Positions 1 through 6,325 are shown, counted from the stretch's first letter. The stretch: DNA of 6,862 bases from Clostridia bacterium (GCA_017390225.1 JAFPCL010000037.1:1-6862); one strand, 5' to 3'. The notes: a model not told the origin generated them from the sequence alone. Translations and numbers: made by a program.

Positions 1-2
1 CC

Positions 3-3000
3 ATCACCGACCACGGTGTCGTGCAGGCGTTCCCCGAAGCTTTAAAAGCCAAAAAAGGCTTAAAATCCGATATCAAGATTCTCTACGGCATGGAAGCCTA
101 TTTGTCCGATGAGCCCCTCACCTGTGATATGGTCATGCTCTCTGCCTGCGAGAAAAACGATCAGCTATCCGCAATCGGAGCGGTTCTTTTCTCAGGCGGC
201 AAAATAGCCGACACCTTCTGCCGTGTTGTCATCGGCGACACCACGGGAAACGAATTTATCGACTGGCTGGGCGATGCCCCGGTGCTCACGGAAGACGGCT
301 CCGCGGTTTTATCCCTCAATAAGATTTTAGATAGCCCCCTGCCGAATATGCAGCTCACCTTAAAAAACGCCGCCCCCTTGGCAGTGGAAACCGATGGCAC
401 GCTCCCCTCCCTTCTTTCGCGCTTTTTCCCCGACGATGCATTGTCTGATGCCCCGGAAGAGCAAAGTGCGGCCATGGCAAAGGTATGGCAGGAGCTGATT
501 CCGCTTTTGGAAGCCAGAGAATATTCCGATCTTTATAGTGTCATCAACAAAACTCCCGGCACGATTCTTGACAAGAAGGGAAAAAAGGTCCATTCCTTCC
601 ACGCCGTCATCCTTGCCAAAAACCGCACCGGCATGGTCAATCTCTATAAATTGGTCTCCGATTCCAACCTCAAGTATTTCGAAAAGAAGCGCCCGAGAAT
701 CCCCAAGCATCTTTTCATGCGCTATCGGGAAGGCTTGATTTTAGGCTCTGCCTGTGAAGCCGGTGAGCTGTTCCGTGCCATGTTCCAAAAGCTTCCGGCG
801 GAAAAATATGAGGGCATTGCCCGATTTTATGATTATCTGGAAATCCAGCCCGTCGGCAATAATATGTTCATGTTGGCAAACGGCATGGTTTCCTCCACCC
901 GCGAATTGGAAGAAATGAATATCCGCATCGTCGAGCTGGCAAAGCAGCTCGGCAAGCCCTTTGTTGCCACCTGCGACGTCCACTTTTTGGATGCCGCCGA
1001 TGAGGTGTACCGCCGCATTTTGATGGCAGGACAAGGCTTTGATGATGCCGACCGTCAGGCGCCTCTGTATCTTCGCAACACGAAGCAGATGCTCGAAGAA
1101 TTTCGGTATCTTTCCGAAGAGGATGCCTACGCCGCCGTTGTCACCAACACCAACTGGGTTGCCGATCAGGTGGAAGACCAAAGCCCCATCCGCCCCGATA
1201 ACTGTCCGCCCCAGATTGAAAACTCCGCCGAGGATTTGCGCCGTTTGTGCTATGAAAAAGCAACCCGTCTGTATGGCGATCCCCTGCCCGAGCCGGTGCA
1301 AAGCCGCTTGGAAAAAGAATTGCAGCCCATTATCCGTCAGGGCTATGACGTTATGTATATGATTGCCCAGAAGCTGGTGCAAAAATCCAATGAAGACGGC
1401 TACTTGGTCGGTTCTCGCGGCTCTGTCGGCTCTTCCATCGTGGCTTTCATGAGCGGCATCACGGAGATTAACTCCATGGCCGCCCACTATATCTGCCCCG
1501 AATGTAAGTATTTAGAATTCCCCGAAACGCCGCCGGGGCTCTCCGGCTGTGACCTGCCCGATAAAATCTGCCCCAACTGCGGTGCAAAGCTCACCAAAGA
1601 CGGGCACGATATTCCCTTTGAAACCTTCCTCGGCTTCCACGCCGACAAGCAGCCGGATATCGACCTTAATTTCTCCGGCGACTACCAGTCGGAAGCCCAT
1701 AAATATACCGAGGTTATTTTCGGCAAAGGCTATTGCTTCAAAGCCGGCACTGTGTCCACCGTTGCGGAAAAAACGGCACTTGGTTATGTGCTCAAATATT
1801 TTGAAGAAAGAGGCATCACCGTCAACAATGCCGAGCGAGACCGCTTGGTCAAGGGCTGTACCGGCGTTAAGCGCACCACGGGCCAGCACCCGGGCGGTAT
1901 TATCGTCTGTCCCAAGACGGAAAACATCTATGAGTTCACTCCCGTTCAGCACCCGGCAGACGACCCTACCTCGGATATCATCACCACCCACTTTGATTAC
2001 CACTCTATCGACCAGAACCTTCTAAAGCTCGACATCCTCGGGCACGACGATCCGACAGTGCTTCGTATGCTCCAGGATATCACGGGCATTGATCCCCAAA
2101 CCATCCCGTTGGACGATAAAAAAACCATGAGCCTTTTCACTTCCACGGAAGCCTTGGGGGTCACCCCCGAAGACATTGGAAGCGAAACAGGCACCTTTGC
2201 CATTCCCGAATTCGGCACTTCCTTTGTCCGCGGTATGCTTCTTGACACCAAGCCCACCGCCTTTTCCGATTTAATTCGTATCTCGGGGCTCTCCCACGGC
2301 ACGGACGTTTGGCTCGGCAACGCCCAGGAGCTTGTCAAAAGCGGCACCTGCACCCTTTCGGGCTGTATCTGTTGCCGTGACGATATCATGAGCTATCTGA
2401 TTTCAAAAAATATGGACCCCGGTTTATCTTTCAAAACCATGGAGTCCGTTCGCAAAGGCAAAGGTTTAACAGAGGAAATGGAAACTGCCATGCGGGAGCA
2501 CGAAGTGCCCGACTGGTATATTGATTCCTGTAAAAAAATCAAGTATATGTTCCCCAAAGCCCACGCCGCCGCTTATGTCACCAATGCCTTCCGCATTGCC
2601 TGGTATAAGGTGCATTATCCCTTGGCATTCTATGCCGCCTGCTTCTCCGTGCGCTTTTTGGACGATTTCGACTACAATACCATGGCGCAAGGAAAAGACA
2701 AGCTCCTGCTTGCCATGGAAGACCTTCAGCGCAAGGGAAAAATGCAAAAATTAACCGCGAAGGAGCAAGGCACCATCACGGTTATGGAAGTATTGCGCGA
2801 AATGTATGCCCGTGGCTTCTCTTTCGCAAAAATTGATTTGTATGAATCCGATGCCAAGCGCTTCCGCGTGGTCGACGGAAAACTCTTGCCGCCCTTTGCC
2901 GCCATTTCCGGCCTCGGCGGCTCTGCCGCGGCGGCGATTGCCGAAGCACGCGCTGCAGGCGAGTTCACATCCAAAGAGGATATGAAAAATCGTGTTGGCG

Positions 3001-3080
3001 GCGCAAAGGTCGTCACCCTTCTGTCCGATGCGGGCATTTTGGATGATATGATGGAGAGCAGTCAAACAACGCTGTTTTAG
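3..3080 (+). CDS. polC: DNA polymerase III subunit alpha, Gram-positive PolC type (5'-truncated by window edge)
   Basis: This is the replicative DNA polymerase of Firmicutes, which extends DNA on the sliding clamp. The frame is open from base 3 (ITDHG...), so the GTG at 21 is not the true start; roughly 400 N-terminal residues (OB domain and first PHP motif) lie outside. Counting the codon at 21 as residue 1: PHP part 1 runs to about 35; an exonuclease-like insert covers about 36-180; PHP part 2 is about 190-325 (FHAVIL, GSACEAGE, YLEIQP, CDVHFL). A Cys4 zinc site is CPEC 492-495 plus CPNC 517-520. Catalytic palm residues are D546 and D548 (PDIDLNFSG) and D671 (KLDILGHDD). VKRTTGQHPGGII is at 616-628, fingers KYMFPKAHAAAY at 841-852, a helix-hairpin-helix region at about 956-990, and clamp motif QTTLF at 1015-1019. 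Collinearity with Bacillus PolC, as recalled, is nearly complete. The oddity is the exonuclease insert, which lacks its catalytic motifs. Confidence 0.97.
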   Translation: MTDHGVVQAFPEALKAKKGLKSDIKILYGMEAYLSDEPLTCDMVMLSACEKNDQLSAIGAVLFSGGKIADTFCRVVIGDTTGNEFIDWLGDAPVLTEDGSAVLSLNKILDSPLPNMQLTLKNAAPLAVETDGTLPSLLSRFFPDDALSDAPEEQSAAMAKVWQELIPLLEAREYSDLYSVINKTPGTILDKKGKKVHSFHAVILAKNRTGMVNLYKLVSDSNLKYFEKKRPRIPKHLFMRYREGLILGSACEAGELFRAMFQKLPAEKYEGIARFYDYLEIQPVGNNMFMLANGMVSSTRELEEMNIRIVELAKQLGKPFVATCDVHFLDAADEVYRRILMAGQGFDDADRQAPLYLRNTKQMLEEFRYLSEEDAYAAVVTNTNWVADQVEDQSPIRPDNCPPQIENSAEDLRRLCYEKATRLYGDPLPEPVQSRLEKELQPIIRQGYDVMYMIAQKLVQKSNEDGYLVGSRGSVGSSIVAFMSGITEINSMAAHYICPECKYLEFPETPPGLSGCDLPDKICPNCGAKLTKDGHDIPFETFLGFHADKQPDIDLNFSGDYQSEAHKYTEVIFGKGYCFKAGTVSTVAEKTALGYVLKYFEERGITVNNAERDRLVKGCTGVKRTTGQHPGGIIVCPKTENIYEFTPVQHPADDPTSDIITTHFDYHSIDQNLLKLDILGHDDPTVLRMLQDITGIDPQTIPLDDKKTMSLFTSTEALGVTPEDIGSETGTFAIPEFGTSFVRGMLLDTKPTAFSDLIRISGLSHGTDVWLGNAQELVKSGTCTLSGCICCRDDIMSYLISKNMDPGLSFKTMESVRKGKGLTEEMETAMREHEVPDWYIDSCKKIKYMFPKAHAAAYVTNAFRIAWYKVHYPLAFYAACFSVRFLDDFDYNTMAQGKDKLLLAMEDLQRKGKMQKLTAKEQGTITVMEVLREMYARGFSFAKIDLYESDAKRFRVVDGKLLPPFAAISGLGGSAAAAIAEARAAGEFTSKEDMKNRVGGAKVVTLLSDAGILDDMMESSQTTLF
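126..560 (+). other. PolC exonuclease-like domain, apparently catalytically inactive
   Basis: This is the position where PolC carries its DEDDh 3'-5' proofreading exonuclease, inserted between the two halves of PHP. About 145 residues are present, slightly shorter than the usual 165 or so. A fold-level match remains: LSAIGAVLFSGGKIADTF aligns by eye with the strand pair after motif I in Bacillus PolC (IELAAVKVKGGEIIDRF). Motif I (DxE in FDVETTGL) is replaced by LSACEKND. The motif II region (AHNASFDMGF in Bacillus) corresponds to something like TEDGSAVLSL, with its aspartate lost. The motif III HxxxxD has no counterpart; the region reads SDAPEEQSAAMAKVW. The reading frame is uninterrupted, so this is domain degeneration and not a frameshift. 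Alignment is by eye and uncertain past motif I. Confidence 0.82.
1494..1580 (+). other. Cys4 zinc-binding site of the PolC palm
   Basis: CPEC (residues 492-495) and CPNC (517-520, counted from the codon at 21) form the two-pair cysteine site characteristic of PolC, sitting just upstream of the catalytic PDIDLNFSG segment. An extra cysteine (C510) lies between the pairs. DnaE-type polymerases lack this site, so it supports the PolC assignment. Confidence 0.85.
3063..3077 (+). other. C-terminal beta-clamp-binding motif of PolC (QTTLF)
   Basis: The last five codons encode QTTLF, matching the QxxLF clamp-binding consensus at the extreme C-terminus of PolC (QLSLF in Bacillus as recalled). Its presence just before the stop shows the 3' end of the gene is intact and that the enzyme should bind the sliding clamp. 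Confidence 0.85.
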
Positions 3081-3427
3081 CTTTCTTCTTCGGGAAAATG
3101 AATGGCATCCACATGAATATTCACGGAGGCAACGGTGTAGCCCGTCTTTTCCTCCAATGCACTTTTCACCTTTTCCTGAATTTTAAAAGCAACATCGGGA
3201 ATACGGCTTTCGAATTCTACGATAATATGAATATCCACAGAAACAATATCGTCCTCCAAAGACACACGCACACCGCGCTCCTCTTGCTTTTTGGCAAGCT
3301 TTTCCCCCAGCCCTGCGGCGCTCATGGTATGCACCCCGGGCACAGACAACACCTCTTTGATGACGATCTTGATAAACACATCCTCCGCAATGCGGATATT
3401 CACTTGGCTTCCTGTTTCTTTATCCAT
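3077..3427 (-). CDS. Asp23/Gls24 family envelope stress response protein
   Basis: A 116-residue protein of the Asp23/Gls24 (YloU/YqhY-like) family. It shows the family pattern in order: IRIAEDVFIKIV (about 11-22), the VPGV turn (29-32), GVRVSLEDD followed by IVSVDIHIIVEF (52-72), RIPDVAFKIQEKVKSALEEKTG (75-96) and the closing strand VASVNIHVDAIHF (99-111). Family members are small soluble or membrane-tethered proteins linked to cell-envelope or alkaline stress and, for YqhY, to fatty-acid metabolism; the role here is unknown. No signal peptide or membrane segment is visible. The ATG at 3427 is supported by a perfect AAAGGAGG 9 bases upstream. The gene is convergent with polC, and the two stop codons overlap (3077-3080). 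It is divergent from mutS2 and appears to have its own promoter. Confidence 0.9.
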   Translation of the reverse strand: MDKETGSQVNIRIAEDVFIKIVIKEVLSVPGVHTMSAAGLGEKLAKKQEERGVRVSLEDDIVSVDIHIIVEFESRIPDVAFKIQEKVKSALEEKTGYTVASVNIHVDAIHFPEEES

Positions 3428-3436
3428 AACTTGTAT

Positions 3437-3444
3437 CCTCCTTT
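3437..3444 (-). promoter_or_regulatory. Ribosome binding site of the Asp23-family gene
   Basis: AAAGGAGG on the minus strand with a 9-base spacer to the ATG at 3427-3425. It is a near-perfect anti-16S match and fixes the start codon, suggesting strong translation. Confidence 0.85.
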
Positions 3445-3451
3445 ATATGAA

Positions 3452-3479
3452 TTCATTCTATCATAATTTTTCTTAAAAT
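3452..3479 (+). promoter_or_regulatory. Possible weak promoter for mutS2
   Basis: On the plus strand, TAAAAT (3474-3479, 5 of 6) has TTCATT (3452-3457, 3 of 6) 16 bases upstream. It would overlap the divergent Asp23-gene promoter. The assignment rests mainly on mutS2 needing a promoter within this 84-base gap, because the gene before it runs the other way. Confidence 0.35.
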
Positions 3480-3483
3480 GCAA
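3455..3483 (-). promoter_or_regulatory. Putative sigma-A promoter of the Asp23-family gene
   Basis: On the minus strand, a -10 box TAGAAT (3460-3455, 5 of 6 to consensus) is preceded by TGA, giving an extended -10 TGN motif. A weak -35 TTGCAT (3483-3478) lies exactly 17 bases upstream. Transcription would start near 3448, giving a leader of about 20 bases that contains the ribosome binding site. The extended -10 makes up for the poor -35. Confidence 0.6.
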
Positions 3484-3493
3484 TTGCTTTTTA

Positions 3494-3502
3494 AAGAAAG
3501 GA
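3494..3502 (+). promoter_or_regulatory. Ribosome binding site of mutS2
   Basis: The purine-rich AAGAAAGGA ends 9 bases before the ATG at 3512 and supports that start. The resulting N-terminus (MQHKYFKTLEFDKIL) matches the usual MutS2 beginning. Confidence 0.7.
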
Positions 3503-3511
3503 TTTCTATTC

Positions 3512-5884
3512 ATGCAACACAAATATTTTAAAACCTTGGAATTCGACAAAATTTTAGACAGTCTTTGCGCCCTCTGCCTTTTAGAAGGGGCAAGAAAGCG
3601 CGCCAAAAACCTGCCGGTGCTCACCGACCCGACGGAGATTCACGATGCTTTGAGCGAAACCGATGAAGCACTGCGCCTTCTTCTCGGAAGGGGCAATATT
3701 CCGCTGGCGCCCGTGTCGGACATCCGTGCTTCTGCCAAGCGCACACTGCTTGATGCCACTTTGTCCATGCGCGAGCTCCTCAACATCGCCCAAACGCTCC
3801 GCGTGTCCCGAGAGATTCGCCGCTTTTTCGACGGATTGGAAACCGCTGACAGCTTCCCCATTCTTTATGGGCTTTCCTGTGCTCTTTTAGAGCTGAAATC
3901 TTTAGAAACAGATATCACGGGGGCGATTTTATCCGAGGATCAGATGGCAGATAACGCCTCGGCAAATCTTGCGAACATCCGCCGCAAGCTCAAAACGACC
4001 CAGAATAAAATTCGCGATATTTTGCAGGATATTATCCACAGCCAAAAATACCAAAAGGTTCTCCAAGACAGCCTGATTACCACTCGTGACGGTCGCTTTG
4101 TTGTGCCTGTCAAAGCCGAGCAAAGAGGCGAGCTTCCCGGCATTGTCCACGATGCCTCTGCCTCCGGTGCCACAGTCTTTGTGGAGCCCATGGCTGTTGT
4201 GACCGCAGGCAATGAGCTTCGCAAGCTGGAAGCCGAAGAAAAAGAAGAAATCGAGCGCATTTTGCAAGAGTTATCTTCCAAAGTCGCACAGCATGCCCAT
4301 GCTATTTCCGAAAACTACAATATTTTAACCACACTGGATTTCATTATGGCAAAAGGTAAGCTCGGTCTGGATATGAATGCTGTCATGCCCCTGATGAATA
4401 AAGACGGCATCATTGATATCAAAAAAGCACGCCACCCCCTGATTCCCAAAAACACCGTTGTGCCGATTGATATCCGCTTGGGTGAGGATTTTTCTACTCT
4501 TGTCATCACAGGTCCCAACACCGGCGGTAAAACCGTTTCTTTAAAAACCGTCGGGCTTCTCACGCTCATGGCACAAGCAGGACTGCATATTCCTGCCGAT
4601 TCTGGCTCCCGTATGGGCATTTTCTCGCAGGTCTTTGCCGATATCGGCGACGAGCAAAGCATCGAGCAGTCCCTGTCCACCTTCTCTGCCCATATGGTCA
4701 ATATCGTTTCGATTATGAAGCACGTAGATGCCGAATCCTTGGTTCTGTTCGATGAACTCGGTGCCGGCACCGACCCCACCGAAGGTGCGGCGCTTGCCAT
4801 TTCCATTTTGGAATACGTCAAAACCGCCGGTGCCCGTGCCGTTGCCACCACCCACTATAGTGAGCTCAAGCTCTATGCTTTGTCCGAAAACGGCGTAGAA
4901 AATGCTTCCTGCGCCTTTGATGTGGCAACCCTTCGCCCCACCTATCGCTTACTCATCGGAGTTCCCGGCAAAAGTAACGCCTTTGCGATTTCCAAACGTC
5001 TGGGGCTTCCCGCGCACATTATCGAAAACGCCAAAACACGGATTCAAACCGACAATCTCGTCTTTGAAGATTTATTGACGGATTTGGAAAAACAGCGCCA
5101 CATGGCAGAAAAAGAACGCGCCAAAGCAGAGCGCCTGCGCCGTGAGAGCCAACAAGAGAAAAAAGAAGCCACCGGCGAAAAGAAAAAATTAGAAAGTGCC
5201 AAAGAAAAAATGATGAGTGAAGCAAGGCTTGAGGCACGAAAAATCGTAGAGCAAGCCAAAAAAGAAGCGGAAGCCATCATTCGCGAGCTTCGCACCACCG
5301 AAGAGATGAAGGACAAAAAGGCACGGGAAAAAGCCATCGAGGAAGCAAGAGCCCGTCTTAATCGCTCCATGGACGAGCTGGCAGAATCCATCGTTGAAGA
5401 CAAAATTGCCCCCGAAGAGCAGTTAGACCCCACAAGCCTTCGCATCGGCATGTATGTAGAAGTCGCCACCCTCGGGCAAAAAGGCACGCTCCAATCTCTT
5501 CCCGACAACAACGGCAACGTCTACGTGCAAACAGGCATTTTAAAAGTGAAAACCCACGTGATGACGCTCAAAAAAGCCCAAGAGCCAAAGCCGCAAAAAT
5601 CCTCCGCATCCGCATCCACCGGCGGTTTCTCCCGTCCCACGGTCAAAAGCGAGCTCGATGTACGCGGCGAACAGCTGGTCGATGCTCTCCTGTACGTCGA
5701 ACGCTACATCAACGACGCCTCCCGCTCCCACCTGGAAACCGTCACCATCATCCACGGCAGAGGCACAGGCGTTCTGAAAGACGGCATAAGAAAAGCCCTG
5801 TCTAAAAACAAACAAGTCAAATCCCACCGCCCCGGCACCTACGGCGAAGGCGAAGACGGCGTGACGGTTGTAACACTGGCGTAA
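3512..5884 (+). CDS. mutS2: MutS2: endonuclease MutS2 / Smr-domain MutS-family ATPase
   Basis: A complete 790-residue MutS2, close to the usual 780-790. It has the N-terminal LEFDKIL start, a MutS core/lever region to about 320, and the ABC-type ATPase: Walker A GPNTGGKT (334-341), signature STFSAHM (389-395), Walker B LVLFDELGAGTDP (410-422; D414, E415) and the ATTHYSELK motif (445-453). A highly charged coiled coil spans about 515-630, then a small KOW-like beta domain (about 644-688), a Ser/Ala linker (696-708) and a C-terminal Smr domain (713-790) with DVRG (716-719; more often DLRG) and HGRGTG (748-753). It lacks the mismatch-recognition domain, so it is not a canonical MutS repair protein. 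The family is implicated in suppressing recombination by resolving branched DNA and, in Bacillus, in rescuing collided ribosomes. All key motifs are intact. It appears monocistronic. Confidence 0.97.
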   Translation: MQHKYFKTLEFDKILDSLCALCLLEGARKRAKNLPVLTDPTEIHDALSETDEALRLLLGRGNIPLAPVSDIRASAKRTLLDATLSMRELLNIAQTLRVSREIRRFFDGLETADSFPILYGLSCALLELKSLETDITGAILSEDQMADNASANLANIRRKLKTTQNKIRDILQDIIHSQKYQKVLQDSLITTRDGRFVVPVKAEQRGELPGIVHDASASGATVFVEPMAVVTAGNELRKLEAEEKEEIERILQELSSKVAQHAHAISENYNILTTLDFIMAKGKLGLDMNAVMPLMNKDGIIDIKKARHPLIPKNTVVPIDIRLGEDFSTLVITGPNTGGKTVSLKTVGLLTLMAQAGLHIPADSGSRMGIFSQVFADIGDEQSIEQSLSTFSAHMVNIVSIMKHVDAESLVLFDELGAGTDPTEGAALAISILEYVKTAGARAVATTHYSELKLYALSENGVENASCAFDVATLRPTYRLLIGVPGKSNAFAISKRLGLPAHIIENAKTRIQTDNLVFEDLLTDLEKQRHMAEKERAKAERLRRESQQEKKEATGEKKKLESAKEKMMSEARLEARKIVEQAKKEAEAIIRELRTTEEMKDKKAREKAIEEARARLNRSMDELAESIVEDKIAPEEQLDPTSLRIGMYVEVATLGQKGTLQSLPDNNGNVYVQTGILKVKTHVMTLKKAQEPKPQKSSASASTGGFSRPTVKSELDVRGEQLVDALLYVERYINDASRSHLETVTIIHGRGTGVLKDGIRKALSKNKQVKSHRPGTYGEGEDGVTVVTLA

Positions 5885-5885
5885 A

Positions 5886-5911
5886 CCGCAGATTGTGTCT
5901 GCAATCTGCGG
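5886..5911 (+). repeat. Perfect 10-bp hairpin directly after mutS2
   Basis: CCGCAGATTG (5886-5895) and CAATCTGCGG (5902-5911) form a perfect stem with a 6-base loop, starting two bases after the mutS2 stop codon. No T-run follows; the next bases are an A/T tandem repeat. It could stop or protect the 3' end of the mRNA, but it is not a canonical intrinsic terminator. Confidence 0.75.
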
Positions 5912-5938
5912 AATGTAAAATGTAGAATGTAAAATGTA
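5911..5938. repeat. Tandem repeat GAATGTAAAATGTA x2 (heptad RAATGTA x4)
   Basis: Two exact copies of GAATGTAAAATGTA (5911-5924, 5925-5938), each built of two near-identical 7-mers (GAATGTA, AAATGTA), then GAATT. It abuts the post-mutS2 hairpin and marks the left edge of the repeat-rich noncoding block. Confidence 0.85.
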
Positions 5939-5948
5939 GAATTGTGGT

Positions 5949-5978
5949 AGCTTTGCTTGCCCGCAAAGCTTTGATTTT
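5949..5978 (+). terminator. Hairpin with T-rich tail, possible mutS2 terminator
   Basis: AGCTTTGC (5949-5956) and GCAAAGCT (5963-5970) form an 8-bp perfect stem with a 6-base loop, followed by TTGATTTT. The tail is imperfect, so termination would be partial. It may instead be one stem of the structured repeat element in which it lies. Confidence 0.45.
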
Positions 5979-6034
5979 ATGGGTGTTCCTCTTAAAAATC
6001 TTCGCTATCTCAAATCTATGCTTTCCCCATAAAA
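5975..6034. repeat. Long-range inverted repeat TTTTATGGG / CCCATAAAA
   Basis: TTTTATGGG (5975-5983) is perfectly complementary to CCCATAAAA (6026-6034) across a 42-base spacer. Placed between two tight hairpins, it suggests that the whole stretch folds as a multi-stem RNA or DNA structure. Confidence 0.6.
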
Positions 6035-6053
6035 ACACACGAACAAAACCAAA

Positions 6054-6075
6054 GAAAATCGCCCCTGCGATTTTC
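6054..6075. repeat. Perfect 9-bp hairpin GAAAATCGC / GCGATTTTC
   Basis: GAAAATCGC (6054-6062), the four-base loop CCCT, then GCGATTTTC (6067-6075). It is a compact stem in otherwise noncoding A/T-rich DNA. No T-run follows on the plus strand, where the next bases are CTCCG. Confidence 0.75.
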
Positions 6076-6088
6076 CTCCGAAATTTTC

Positions 6089-6145
6089 CATTTTCCATTA
6101 TCAATTATCAATTTCCCATTTCAATTTCCCATTTCAATTTCCCAT
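6089..6145. repeat. A/T-rich tandem repeat array (ATTATCA x2, CAATTTCCCATTT x2.8)
   Basis: ATTATCA is repeated twice (6097-6110). It is followed by 13-base units CAATTTCCCATTT at 6109-6121 and 6122-6134 and a partial third at 6135-6145. TTTTCCA-type 7-mers precede it. It marks the right edge of the repeat-rich block and resembles a degenerate counterpart of the left tandem repeat in inverted orientation. Confidence 0.85.
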
Positions 6146-6152
6146 AAACTCA

Positions 6153-6193
6153 AAAAAATGCTTGTACGCCAAATCAGCATACAAGCATTTTTT
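6153..6193. terminator. Bidirectional intrinsic terminator
   Basis: AAAAAATGCTTGTA (6153-6166) pairs with TACAAGCATTTTTT (6180-6193): a 14-bp stem, including the A/T pairs, with a 13-base loop. On the plus strand the T-run continues as TTTTTTGTTTT. On the minus strand it ends in seven Ts, because the As start at 6152. It sits between convergent mutS2 and the minus-strand membrane-protein gene and can end transcripts from both. Confidence 0.88.
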
Positions 6194-6325
6194 GTTTTAT
6201 CGGTATTGGTCCATTTCCTTTTTCTAACATTCGACACTCTTACTATAAAGACTGTATAAAATATGTGCTAAGTTTTTTCATCAATAGTTCATTTTTAGTA
6301 AGGGATCAAAAAAACACAGACGTTC
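6194..6325. other. Noncoding gap, no feature recognised
   Basis: This is A/T-rich sequence between the bidirectional terminator and the stop of the membrane-protein gene. Both strands offer only peptides of fewer than 20 codons without convincing ribosome binding sites. A run of seven As at 6308-6314 (Ts on the minus strand) has no clear preceding hairpin. Confidence 0.6.

Noticed and set aside
21..23. GTG at 21 as the polC start
   Set aside because: The upstream in-frame codons encode ITDHGV, a conserved PHP motif, so the gene clearly continues past the left edge.
741..1487. 248-codon open frame antisense to polC
   Set aside because: It lies wholly opposite highly conserved PolC coding sequence, has no ribosome binding site or family resemblance, and is explained by the codon bias of the plus-strand gene.
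4315..4851. 178-codon open frame antisense to the mutS2 ATPase region
   Set aside because: It is the mirror of the Walker-motif region; its low-complexity composition and lack of any start signal mark it as a shadow.
3512..5884. MutS2 as a mismatch-repair partner compensating for loss of PolC proofreading
   Set aside because: MutS2 lacks the mismatch-recognition domain of MutS and carries an Smr domain; adjacency alone does not support such a role.
5817..6104. 95-codon minus-strand frame across the mutS2 end and the repeat block
   Set aside because: It includes peptides such as ILHFTFYILH that are translations of the tandem repeat and an Arg-rich antisense of the Smr domain; there is no plausible gene.
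5911..6145. CRISPR array
   Set aside because: The repeats are 7-14 bases, contiguous without spacers, and low in complexity, so they do not have CRISPR architecture.
5944..6147. 67-codon plus-strand frame ending in SIINYQFPISISHFNFP
   Set aside because: It is a translation of hairpins and the A/T tandem array with no ribosome binding site, a typical spurious product of intergenic repeats.
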